Assembly: GCF_004684905.1 (NCBI RefSeq) | Contig: NZ_SRJC01000006.1 | Span: 1-64,000, forward strand | Direction: 5' to 3' | Origin: Halobacillus salinus | GTDB taxonomy: Bacteria > Bacillota > Bacilli > Bacillales > Halobacillaceae | Length of the DNA: 64,000 nt | Part shown: positions 45,858 to 54,282 of the stretch, piece by piece | How the letters are laid out: every line of letters begins with the position of its first letter | Numbering within the stretch: the first letter of the stretch is position 1 | Position numbers and translations under genes: made by a program | Notes under the pieces: generated by a model | What the model was told of the DNA's origin: nothing | Database searches by the model: none | The model's input: only the letters and a program-made list of their open reading frames with translations

Positions 45858-46355
45858 TCATTCCTTTCTAACAAATCCTCTTTCCATCGCTAAGGCAAAT
45901 TCTGTAATGACCGGAGCGGACAGTTTGAACTCACTTTCCGTCACACCATTGATCCGAAGGTCCTTCCTTTCCTGCGCCTTCAATTGTCGGAAATCAAGGA
46001 CATAGCCGAACACCTCTTTCACTGCAGCGTGTTCATACAAATCCTCTGGATAAGCATTTTCAAGCTCTGCCTGAAGGATGAACGGATCCTCCATCCCCGC
46101 GCAGATGAACAATCCTACTCTTTTCTGTAGCAAAGTATCCTGATAACGTGCCGCATAAGCCGAAAGCTTCTCGTGTAGCTCCCCCATATAAATCGGCCCG
46201 CCCAGAATCACATGGTCGAACGGCTCCAAATCAACACCCCACGCATCATCCACATTCATCACCCGGACATCCCCAGATAAATCTCCCTCCAACATACCGA
46301 CCGCCTTTTCTGTGCTACCATGCTTTGTCGCGTACACAATCAACGTTTTCATCAT
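45858..46355 (-). CDS. Flavodoxin-domain protein (HemG-like)
   Basis: A 165-residue flavodoxin. The FMN phosphate loop is TLIVYATKHGSTEKAVGML, and VILGGPIYMGELHEKL and RVGLFICAGMEDPF are the other two flavin loops. That arrangement resembles HemG-type protoporphyrinogen oxidases and stand-alone flavodoxins of Firmicutes. Since it lies 7 bp downstream of the cytochrome bd genes, a link to heme or redox is tempting but not shown. AGGAGG lies before a TTG-ATG-ATG cluster; an ATG is taken as start. Confidence 0.82.
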   Translation of the reverse strand: MMKTLIVYATKHGSTEKAVGMLEGDLSGDVRVMNVDDAWGVDLEPFDHVILGGPIYMGELHEKLSAYAARYQDTLLQKRVGLFICAGMEDPFILQAELENAYPEDLYEHAAVKEVFGYVLDFRQLKAQERKDLRINGVTESEFKLSAPVITEFALAMERGFVRKE

Positions 46356-46364
46356 CAATTCCTC

Positions 46365-48095
46365 CTAACTGATGGCTTGTTTTGTCTTCCTTTCAAACGG
46401 ATGATCCAACTCATATAATTGCGCATACCGCTCGTTATAAAGCAACTTCTCATGCGCACCTTCCATGACGAGCTTCCCTTTTTCAAGAAACAACACCCGA
46501 TCCGTTTTATGAACGAAAGCCAAGTGGTGTGTAATCCATAGAACAGACTTATCGTCCAGCACGTTAAAAATCGTCGTCATAAGCTCCCGTTCCGTAACAG
46601 GGTCCAAACCGATGGTCGGCTCATCTAATAGGACAACCGGGGCATCCTCAAGCAAAATCCGAGCCAGCGCAATCCGTTGGCGCTGACCTCCAGAAAAGCG
46701 GGCCCCCGTTTCCTGAAGATTCGTGTCATATCCTTCTGGCAAACTCATAATGTAATCATGCAATTGGACTTGCTTGGCCGCCCACTCCACCTCTTCGTCG
46801 CTTGCATCAAGACAGCCAAGACGGATGTTGTTGCGTATCGTCGTATCGAAAATGTACGGCTGTTGATTCAAGACGGCGACTCCATCGGATAGGTTGGAGA
46901 TCTTATGAGCATCCACTCCGTTCAACTTCACAGCCCCTTCGTTCGGTTTCAAACCGCCTTGGATCAACTTCATCAAAGTGGATTTTCCAGCTCCACTAGG
47001 ACCGAGCAACGCAACTTTCTCCCCCGGAAGAATCGAGAACGACACGTCCTCAAGCACTTGCTTCGCGTCCGCACGGTAAGATACGTGCTCCACTTTCAAC
47101 AAAAGAGAACTCACATCTTCCAGCTCACAAGTCCGTGGAGCCGGCTTTTCCTGACCAGATACATCGTCCAGCCTTTTCAGTGAATCTTGATAAGACGGCA
47201 GTTCACTAATCGAGTCTGATAATGGCAAAAACGCTTCGGCTAAAGGAAACAACACGAGAACAAAAGCGGCAATCAGCGTATAGGAAAACGCCCCTTCAGA
47301 TGTCATCCCCGCCGCCCATCCAAGCGTCGAGATGACCATCGCTAGCACGACGAGCTGCGCCATCGTATTTCTCCAACGCGAGAAACGCTGGTGTTGTCTG
47401 TCGAGCGATTGAATTACTGCTTCATCCCGTTCGTAAGCTTCCACAAACTCTGATTGACGACCGCTGAATTGCCAATCAGCAATGCCCATCACGGCATCCG
47501 TCAACGATTCGTACAATTCATGGCGACCGGTCTTCATTTTCACGCGCCTCATTTTGGACGCAAGCAGACTGATCAAAGGGAAAACGAAGACGAGCACCCC
47601 TGCATAAATCGCCATCAACACCGCAAACGGAATTGAGAAGAAGCCAAGTGCCACAACACTCATGAGATAAAGGCTCAACCCGACCAATGCCGGGAAGACC
47701 GTTTTCAAATAAATATCTTGGAGACGCTCAACGTCGTCCGCCAAAATACCGAGTACATCCCCGATTCTCATTTTGAACTTCGCTGTCAGGACTTGTGGTT
47801 CCATCGCTTCGTACACATCTACCCGCATGCGCGCCAAAATTTTAAGTACGACGTCATGACCGACTAACCTCTCCAAATACCGAACGACAGCACGCCCGAT
47901 TCCAAACGTTCTCACAGCGACGATCGGCACATACACCATCAGTAAGTTCTCCGGCCTCGTCGCAGCTTTTGAAATCAAGTAACCCGATGTGAACAGGAGG
48001 AAGGCGCCGGAAAATACGGTCAGTACGCCGAGCGCGATCGCCACCATCAGCAACCTGCGATGTTTTTTTATATAAGGAAAAACCCAACTATGCAT
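46365..48095 (-). CDS. cydC: Heterodimeric ABC exporter CydDC, CydC subunit
   Basis: A 576-residue fused permease-ATPase. Six membrane helices fill residues 15-300 (RLLMVAIALGVLTVFSGAFL, then SGYLISKAATRPENLLMVYV, which marks the CydC side). The ATPase has Walker A LGPSGAGKST, signature RFSGGQRQRIALARIL and Walker B VVLLDEPTIGLDP. With CydD it exports cysteine or glutathione, or takes part in heme handling, and is needed to assemble cytochrome bd. It overlaps cydD by 8 bp. B. subtilis names the two subunits the other way round. Confidence 0.92.
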   Translation of the reverse strand: MHSWVFPYIKKHRRLLMVAIALGVLTVFSGAFLLFTSGYLISKAATRPENLLMVYVPIVAVRTFGIGRAVVRYLERLVGHDVVLKILARMRVDVYEAMEPQVLTAKFKMRIGDVLGILADDVERLQDIYLKTVFPALVGLSLYLMSVVALGFFSIPFAVLMAIYAGVLVFVFPLISLLASKMRRVKMKTGRHELYESLTDAVMGIADWQFSGRQSEFVEAYERDEAVIQSLDRQHQRFSRWRNTMAQLVVLAMVISTLGWAAGMTSEGAFSYTLIAAFVLVLFPLAEAFLPLSDSISELPSYQDSLKRLDDVSGQEKPAPRTCELEDVSSLLLKVEHVSYRADAKQVLEDVSFSILPGEKVALLGPSGAGKSTLMKLIQGGLKPNEGAVKLNGVDAHKISNLSDGVAVLNQQPYIFDTTIRNNIRLGCLDASDEEVEWAAKQVQLHDYIMSLPEGYDTNLQETGARFSGGQRQRIALARILLEDAPVVLLDEPTIGLDPVTERELMTTIFNVLDDKSVLWITHHLAFVHKTDRVLFLEKGKLVMEGAHEKLLYNERYAQLYELDHPFERKTKQAIS

Positions 48096-49812
48096 ATTCG
48101 CCCCTCCTCGCTGCCTCTACCATCTCGTAATAATGACCTCGCCTATCCATCAACTCTTTATGTGTGCCTTTCTCTGCGACACGTCCTTCTTTTATAAAAT
48201 AGATATAGTCCATATCAAGCATCCAATGCAGACGATGGGTTGCGAGAAATACAAGCTTGCCACGAAACAGATCGTTCATTCTTGCCTTTACCTGATATTC
48301 GGTTTCCACATCCAAGTGAGCTGTTGGTTCATCTAGAAGTAAAATTGGCCGTTGGACGAGAAAAGCTCTTGCTAAAGCGACACGTTGCGCTTCCCCTCCA
48401 CTCAAGCTTCGTCCACTCTGTCCGATCCGCTCTTCCAGTCCGTCCGGAAGCTCCCGAAGCAAGTCGAGTAATCCCGCACGAGCCGCCGCCCACTCCGCCT
48501 CTTCTTTCGTCGCTTCTGGGCGGTAGAACACAATATTTTCATACAAACTTCCTTCGAATAAATGAGGGTGTTGCGGAATGTAGCTGACTTGCTTCTGCCA
48601 ATCCTCACGCTGCAAATGCTTATACGCTTCACCGTTCACAGTGGCGGAACCTCCTGTTGCTTGGAGAAAACCGCCAAGAAGATCGATCAGGGTAGATTTC
48701 CCGGCACCGCTCTCTCCGACAATTCCGATTTTCTGAAAACCTCTTGCCTCTAGTTCTACTCGATCCAAAGAAGGAGCGTCCCCTTCTTCATGCTGGATAC
48801 TCACTTGCTCAAGTTGTAAGCAGCTTTCCGATGTCCATGTTCCGACTGGACACTTCGCCTCTACTTCAAAGTTAGGCATCGCCACAATCTCCCGCAGTTT
48901 CCTCCCAGCTTCCTGTCCGTTTAACGTCGCATGATAGTCGGAGCCAATACTCCGAATCGGTAAGAAGTACTCCGGAGCAAGAATTAGAATCGCAAGTGCT
49001 GGCTGCAGCAACATCTCCCCTTCGACGAGACGCAGACCGAGGAACACCGCAACCGTCGCGACACTCAACATTGTGAAAAAGTCCATCGCGAAGGAGGAGA
49101 GGAACGCCATCTTCAACGTTCCCATCGTCGATTTCCGGTAGCGCTCACTCACGCCTTCGATCTGCTTGGCGTGCGTTTTGCTCAATCCAAGAAACTTCAG
49201 CGTCTCTATACCTCTCAGCGAGTCGACGAAGTGGTTCGACAATACCCGGTACATGCTCCACTGCCGGTCTGCTTTTTTCTGAGCTGCTAAGCCTAGTAGA
49301 ATCATGAACACAACGAGAATCGGTACGGTCGCTATTAGAATGATTGCAGACGTCAGGTCTTCACTGAGCACATACACTGCAACCAAAGCAGGAATGACGA
49401 GCATATCCGCCATCTTCGGTAAAAAGAGCAACAGATACTGCTTGAACTCAGAAACGCCTTCGATCAGCATCGTCACTACATTTCCTGTGCCTACTTTCCT
49501 TGCAACTCGTGGTCCTTGCTGGAACAAACGGTCCAGAACCAGCCTACGCAGGTCCGTTCCGATTTTTTCCGAATAGCGGTAAGCTGCTCGCTGTTTAACA
49601 TGATGCATCGCATGACGGAGTAAGAAAAACCCTCCAAACAAAACAGTCTCTGCATAGACTTCTGAAAATGCCCCACCTTGAAACAGATGGGTGACCACCT
49701 CAGCAAGCAGGACCGCTTGCAGGACGATGGCCGCAGCTTGGATCACCGTTATACCAATCAACAGGCCGAGTATTCGTTTGATGCCATCGTATGTGAGGAG
49801 GTCTCTTCCCAT
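48088..49812 (-). CDS. cydD: Heterodimeric ABC exporter CydDC, CydD subunit
   Basis: A 574-residue permease-ATPase. LTYDGIKRILGLLIGITVIQ opens it, and the membrane part has YRYSEKIGTDLRRLVLDRLF, typical of CydD. ATPase motifs are Walker A VGESGAGKST, signature SLSGGEAQRVALARAF and Walker B ILLLDEPTAHLD. It starts in the stop codon of cydB (TGATG). Role as for CydC: maturation of the bd oxidase. Complete and ordinary. Confidence 0.92.
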   Translation of the reverse strand: MGRDLLTYDGIKRILGLLIGITVIQAAAIVLQAVLLAEVVTHLFQGGAFSEVYAETVLFGGFFLLRHAMHHVKQRAAYRYSEKIGTDLRRLVLDRLFQQGPRVARKVGTGNVVTMLIEGVSEFKQYLLLFLPKMADMLVIPALVAVYVLSEDLTSAIILIATVPILVVFMILLGLAAQKKADRQWSMYRVLSNHFVDSLRGIETLKFLGLSKTHAKQIEGVSERYRKSTMGTLKMAFLSSFAMDFFTMLSVATVAVFLGLRLVEGEMLLQPALAILILAPEYFLPIRSIGSDYHATLNGQEAGRKLREIVAMPNFEVEAKCPVGTWTSESCLQLEQVSIQHEEGDAPSLDRVELEARGFQKIGIVGESGAGKSTLIDLLGGFLQATGGSATVNGEAYKHLQREDWQKQVSYIPQHPHLFEGSLYENIVFYRPEATKEEAEWAAARAGLLDLLRELPDGLEERIGQSGRSLSGGEAQRVALARAFLVQRPILLLDEPTAHLDVETEYQVKARMNDLFRGKLVFLATHRLHWMLDMDYIYFIKEGRVAEKGTHKELMDRRGHYYEMVEAARRGEYA

Positions 49813-50822
49813 CAGTACACCATATCCTTTCCGTCTACGCGCTTACGGAACACGTAGTAGCTCCAAATTTGATACCCGAGAACGAATGGTAACAGCGTCA
49901 TCGCAACAATGGTCATCACCTTCAGCGAATAAGCGCCTGATGCGGCATTATAGACCGTCAAATCGAATGTGCTCCCCAGTGAGCTGACCATGACGCGTGG
50001 AAACAGCGCGGAAAAGATCGTTGCCACGGTCAGCATAATGCCGAGACCACTCATCACAAAGCTCAATCCATCTTTCTGCTTTCTCAATGCCAAGATGCTG
50101 ACCACATAACTCACGACAATCAAACCAACCATCGGTAACGTCACAAGCGGACGATACGTGAATAAATCCGTTTCCAGATAAGACATGCCGACAAACAAAA
50201 TCAACATTCCGAGTACGATGAAAATAAGCCGCTCGGCAAGATGACGGGCACGTTCGCGCAGATCTCCGACCGTACGGATCGTTAGGAACACGAGGCCGTG
50301 CAGGAAGCAAAGGAGCGTAACCGTAACCCCACCAGTGACGGTGTACAGATTGATGAAATCACTGAATCCAGCGCGTAACGTCATCGTCTCGTCAATTGGC
50401 ATTCCCCGCAATAGACTGGTGAACAATACCCCGAACAAGAATGGCGGGAGAATACTTCCGAACAAGATCACCCAGTCCCACGTGCGCGTCCATTTGAGCG
50501 AGTGAACTTTGCCCCTGAACTCGAACGCCACCCCGCGCCCGATCAGAGCGAGCAGGACGAAGACAAACGGGATATAGTAACCGCTGAACATCGTTGCATA
50601 CCAGTGCGGAAACGCGGCGAATATCGCGCCACCCCCTGTTAAAAGCCATACCTCATTGGCATCCCAGAATGGGCCGATCGTATTGATCATCATCCGTCGG
50701 TCGAAATCATTCCGTCCAAGGAAACGCGTCGCCATCCCGACACCGAAGTCGAAGCCTTCCAAGAAGAAAAATCCGATAAACAACACCGCAACGAGCAAAA
50801 ACCAAAGTTCACTTAGTTCCAT
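49812..50822 (-). CDS. cydB: Cytochrome bd ubiquinol/menaquinol oxidase subunit II
   Basis: A 336-residue membrane protein with eight or more helices. The N-terminus LWFLLVAVLFIGFFFLEGFD is the CydB signature and continues FGVGMATRFLGRNDFDRRMM. WDANEVWLLTGGGAIFAAFP is also conserved. It joins CydA to form the terminal oxidase that reduces oxygen with menaquinol at low oxygen. Its start lies inside the last codons of cydA (10-bp overlap) and its stop overlaps cydD, so the four genes are tightly coupled. Confidence 0.95.
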   Translation of the reverse strand: MELSELWFLLVAVLFIGFFFLEGFDFGVGMATRFLGRNDFDRRMMINTIGPFWDANEVWLLTGGGAIFAAFPHWYATMFSGYYIPFVFVLLALIGRGVAFEFRGKVHSLKWTRTWDWVILFGSILPPFLFGVLFTSLLRGMPIDETMTLRAGFSDFINLYTVTGGVTVTLLCFLHGLVFLTIRTVGDLRERARHLAERLIFIVLGMLILFVGMSYLETDLFTYRPLVTLPMVGLIVVSYVVSILALRKQKDGLSFVMSGLGIMLTVATIFSALFPRVMVSSLGSTFDLTVYNAASGAYSLKVMTIVAMTLLPFVLGYQIWSYYVFRKRVDGKDMVY

Positions 50823-52219
50823 GTGTGATACGCCTCCCTTTCAAACGGATCGATCGACTCATGACGATCTTCTTTCTCTCCCTGATGCTCCGTTCCTTTC
50901 TTGATTTCTCTAACGAATAAGTAGACTAGAACAATAGCTAATGCTGTATAAGCAAGCGTAAAGGCAATGAAAGAGAATAATAGAGACGCAACCGACACGT
51001 TCGGTGAAACAGAAGCGGATGTCGTCATCAATCCGAATACTGTCCACGGCTGTCGTCCGATCTCCGTCATGATCCAGCCCGCTGTGTTTGCAAGGAACGG
51101 GAAGGAAATCAAAGCGACCATCAGTTTCAAGAAGAAGCGTTTTTCCATCAATTGTTCTTTGAAGCTGTACCACAGTGCTGCGCTTGCTGCGAGAATCATA
51201 ATCAATCCCGCACCCGCCATGATCCGGAAACTCCAGAACGTCGTTTTCACCGGCGGAATGTAGTTGCCTTCGCCGTATTTTTCCTCATATTGCTCCTGGA
51301 GGGTCAACATCCCGGGAACGCTTCCGGAGAACTCTTCATACGTCAGATAGCTGAGTGCATAAGGAATGGAGATTTCAAACTTGTTCTCCTGGTTTTCCAC
51401 ATCGACTATTGAAAACAAGTTCCAACTCGCCGGGTCCCCACTGTCTTCCCACAGTGCTTCACTCGCTGCCATCTTCATTGGCTGGGACTCCATCAAATGC
51501 TGCGCCTGTTCATGACCACTGAACGCTACCCCGACACCTGCGATCATCGCAACGACCATCGCCATGTTAAAAGAACGACGGAAAAACTCGGCTTCCTGCT
51601 TCCGGAGCAGTTTGTACGCACTAACCCCTCCGATGAAAAAGGCACCTGTCGCGAGCGCCCCGAAGATGACATGCGGGAACTCTACTAATAACTGCGGGTT
51701 TTTCAACAAGGCGAAAAAGTCATTCATTTCAGCACGTCCGTTGTTCATCACAAAACCGACCGGCTCCTGCATGAAAGAGTTCGCAGCCAAAATCCATAAT
51801 GCAGATAACACAGTACCTAAAGACACCAACCAGATGCATAACAGGTGAACCTTCTTACTCAACCGATCCCATCCGAAAATCCATAGACCGATGAACGTAG
51901 ATTCCATGAAGAAGGCAAGCAGTGCTTCGATGGCAAGCGGCGCCCCGAACACGTCCCCTACGAACCTAGAATACTCCGACCAGTTCATCCCGAACTGAAA
52001 CTCTTGAATGATACCGGTAACGACACCAACTGCGAAGTTAATTAAGAATAAGTGCCCCCAAAATTTGGCCATCCGTTTGTAAATTTCCTGGCCTTTTACG
52101 ACATAGAACGTTTCCATCAACGCCACCATGAATACCAGACCGATCGATAATGGTACGAATAAAAAGTGAAAAATCGTCGTTGCTCCGAACTGCAACCTTG
52201 CCAGCATCAGTTCTGTCAT
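50813..52219 (-). CDS. cydA: Cytochrome bd ubiquinol/menaquinol oxidase subunit I
   Basis: A 468-residue subunit. The heme b595 or d ligand region is LARLQFGATTIFHFLFVPLS (His18), and the b558 ligands are the His in FPHVIFGALATGAFF and the Met in LMESQPMKMAASEALW. The quinol loop is short, as in Firmicutes. GGAGGGATG precedes the ATG. It is the first gene of a cydABDC operon. The long upstream region (52220-52551) must contain its promoter; a clear Rex box could not be found by eye. Confidence 0.95.
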   Translation of the reverse strand: MTELMLARLQFGATTIFHFLFVPLSIGLVFMVALMETFYVVKGQEIYKRMAKFWGHLFLINFAVGVVTGIIQEFQFGMNWSEYSRFVGDVFGAPLAIEALLAFFMESTFIGLWIFGWDRLSKKVHLLCIWLVSLGTVLSALWILAANSFMQEPVGFVMNNGRAEMNDFFALLKNPQLLVEFPHVIFGALATGAFFIGGVSAYKLLRKQEAEFFRRSFNMAMVVAMIAGVGVAFSGHEQAQHLMESQPMKMAASEALWEDSGDPASWNLFSIVDVENQENKFEISIPYALSYLTYEEFSGSVPGMLTLQEQYEEKYGEGNYIPPVKTTFWSFRIMAGAGLIMILAASAALWYSFKEQLMEKRFFLKLMVALISFPFLANTAGWIMTEIGRQPWTVFGLMTTSASVSPNVSVASLLFSFIAFTLAYTALAIVLVYLFVREIKKGTEHQGEKEDRHESIDPFEREAYHTWN

Positions 52220-52551
52220 CGCTCATCCCTCCAACCTTTTCCTTTGCTCACCACTTCACAGTCCATATCACACTTCTATTTTATTCCTTTTTCATCCGAA
52301 TGGCGTAGGTAATTATGTATACTTTGTGGCACATCTGTAACGAAATCGTGACCAATTAGAATCATGATCGAGAACCGTGTCGAAACCGGCGATTGACGTC
52401 GTTATTTGATGGATAAAACAAGAGTAGCGTTGATTACAGCGGGAAAATGATAGATAACCACCTCTCGTCCCTATTTCCTATATTTGGTTTCCAAGAGATT
52501 TGAGAGGGTATATACTTAGCAACTCATTCGATCCACTCGAAAGGAGATCTC
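52220..52551. other. Divergent intergenic region between cydA and the BCCT gene
   Basis: A 332-bp gap with no ORF I can support. It must hold both promoters. TTTGATGGATAAA (52405-52417) and CGTTGATT (52428-52435) recur in the same order at 61776-61803, possibly a weak dispersed repeat. No clear Rex-type TTGTGA-N6-TCACAA site or riboswitch was found by eye. Confidence 0.5.
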
Positions 52552-54078
52552 ATGAAAAAACAACTAAGCAATCCCGTTTTCCTCATTTCTTCAACTGTCG
52601 TTCTCATACTCGTTATCATAGGAGCGATCAATCCGGAAGGGTTCGGGGCCGTCGCCTCCACTCTCTTCAACTTCACGACTATAAACTTCGGTTGGTTTTA
52701 CCTATTATCCGTCTTCGGATTTGTCCTTTTCCTCATCGGGCTGGCATTCAGTAAATACGGGAAAATCAAGCTCGGACCGCAAGACTCCAAACCAGAATAC
52801 CCCTTCTTCACCTGGATCGGCATGCTGTTTTCAGCTGGTTTCGGTGCGGGACTTGTCTTCTGGGGTGTAGCGGAACCGATGAGCCACTTCTTTGAGACAC
52901 CCTTTACTGGTCTCGAAGCGCAAACCGAAGAAGCAGCGCGAGTTGCAATGGGCTATGCCTTTTTCCACTGGGGTGTGAATCAGTGGTCCGTTTTTGCGAT
53001 TGTCGGACTTCTCATCGCCTTCTTGCAATTCAGGAAAAATAAAGACGGACTCATCTCGACAGCTCTAGAACCTGTAATCGGGAAAAAGAAACCCGTCAAA
53101 AATGCGATTGATTCGCTAGCCGTCATCGCAACCGTGATGGGGATCGCCACATCACTCGGACTCGGTATCCTTCAAATGAACGGCGGTTTGAACGCTGTCT
53201 TTGATGTCCCTAACGCCAAATGGGTCCAACTCTTGATTACAGCAGCCCTGCTCGGATTATACTTACTTTCTTCTTCAACCGGATTGAATAAAGGAATCAA
53301 ATGGCTGAGTAATATCAATCTAGGACTCTGCCTTGTTCTACTAGTCTTCGTCTTTATTGCCGGACCGACCGTGTTCGTACTGAATAGTTTCACACTCGGT
53401 ATTGGTGACTACATTGCGAACTTCGTCCATTACAGCTTGCGCCTCACCCCTTATCAAGGGGACGGTTCTTGGCTGAGGGAATGGACCATCTTCTACTGGG
53501 CGTGGGTCATTGCCTGGTCGCCATTTGTCGGTGCGTTCGTCGCCCGTGTATCGCGAGGACGCTCGATCCGTGAGTTCATTTTCGGCGTCTTGATCGTGCC
53601 ACCTGTCATTGCATGTTTCTGGATTGCTACATTTGGCGGTGCCGCATTGAACAGTGACTTGAACAATGGAACGAATATCGCTCAAGCTGTAAGTGAAAAC
53701 GTAACTGTCGCGTTGTTCGAGACGTATCAATACTTACCGATGACGAGCATCCTATCGATTTTATCTATCTTGTTGATTGCGACGTTCCTCATCACGTCTG
53801 CGGACTCGGCCACTTATATCCTGGCAAGCATGACATCGAACGGGGACCTCCAACCTGCTTTGTTGATCAAAATGGTCTGGGGCGTGCTGATGGCGGCGAT
53901 TGCAGCTGTCCTTCTCATTGCCGGTGGATTGAATGCCCTGCAAACTGCTTCCCTCGTCTCCGCTCTGCCATTTACGGTGGTTATTATCTTATTCGTGTAT
54001 GCGTTTATCAAGATGATCCGGCAAGAAGAGATTCCACAAAGGAAGCAAGAGAAAGTCCAAAATAGAAAATCAAGCTAA
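52552..54078 (+). CDS. BCCT-family betaine/choline transporter (OpuD-like)
   Basis: A 508-residue transporter with 12 helices. The substrate-box region is GMLFSAGFGAGLVFWGVAEP, and the conserved tryptophan segment is IFYWAWVIAWSPFVGAFVAR. PFVGAFVARVSRGRSIREF is a further BCCT signature. Members import glycine betaine, choline or ectoine with sodium ions, a key response to salt in Bacillaceae. It resembles OpuD rather than BetT (no long C-terminal domain). GAAAGGAG precedes the ATG. Single gene with its own terminator. Confidence 0.93.
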   Translation: MKKQLSNPVFLISSTVVLILVIIGAINPEGFGAVASTLFNFTTINFGWFYLLSVFGFVLFLIGLAFSKYGKIKLGPQDSKPEYPFFTWIGMLFSAGFGAGLVFWGVAEPMSHFFETPFTGLEAQTEEAARVAMGYAFFHWGVNQWSVFAIVGLLIAFLQFRKNKDGLISTALEPVIGKKKPVKNAIDSLAVIATVMGIATSLGLGILQMNGGLNAVFDVPNAKWVQLLITAALLGLYLLSSSTGLNKGIKWLSNINLGLCLVLLVFVFIAGPTVFVLNSFTLGIGDYIANFVHYSLRLTPYQGDGSWLREWTIFYWAWVIAWSPFVGAFVARVSRGRSIREFIFGVLIVPPVIACFWIATFGGAALNSDLNNGTNIAQAVSENVTVALFETYQYLPMTSILSILSILLIATFLITSADSATYILASMTSNGDLQPALLIKMVWGVLMAAIAAVLLIAGGLNALQTASLVSALPFTVVIILFVYAFIKMIRQEEIPQRKQEKVQNRKSS

Positions 54079-54082
54079 TCGA

Positions 54083-54122
54083 AACATAGCCTCTCTTTCC
54101 TATAAGAGAGGCTATGTTTTTG
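54083..54122 (+). terminator. Terminator of the BCCT gene
   Basis: AACATAGCCTCTCTT-TCCTAT-AAGAGAGGCTATGTTTTTG is a 15-bp hairpin with T-run. Confidence 0.9.
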
Positions 54123-54282
54123 CTAATATGCACTAAACGATTCCTTGTACCCACTCCTTATGTCCCCGGACAATTCATTCGTGGCACGAAAAACTTCATT
54201 CGAATTAACCATTCAAAATTTTCTTAATATTCTTCATAATAAGACATATGGTTTTACAAAAATTTCTTCAGGGGGAATCATT

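Noticed and set aside
52220-52551. Rex box upstream of cydA
   Set aside because: TTTGTGGCACA and TTCACAG pieces are present but do not form the inverted TTGTGA-N6-TCACAA site; not claimed.
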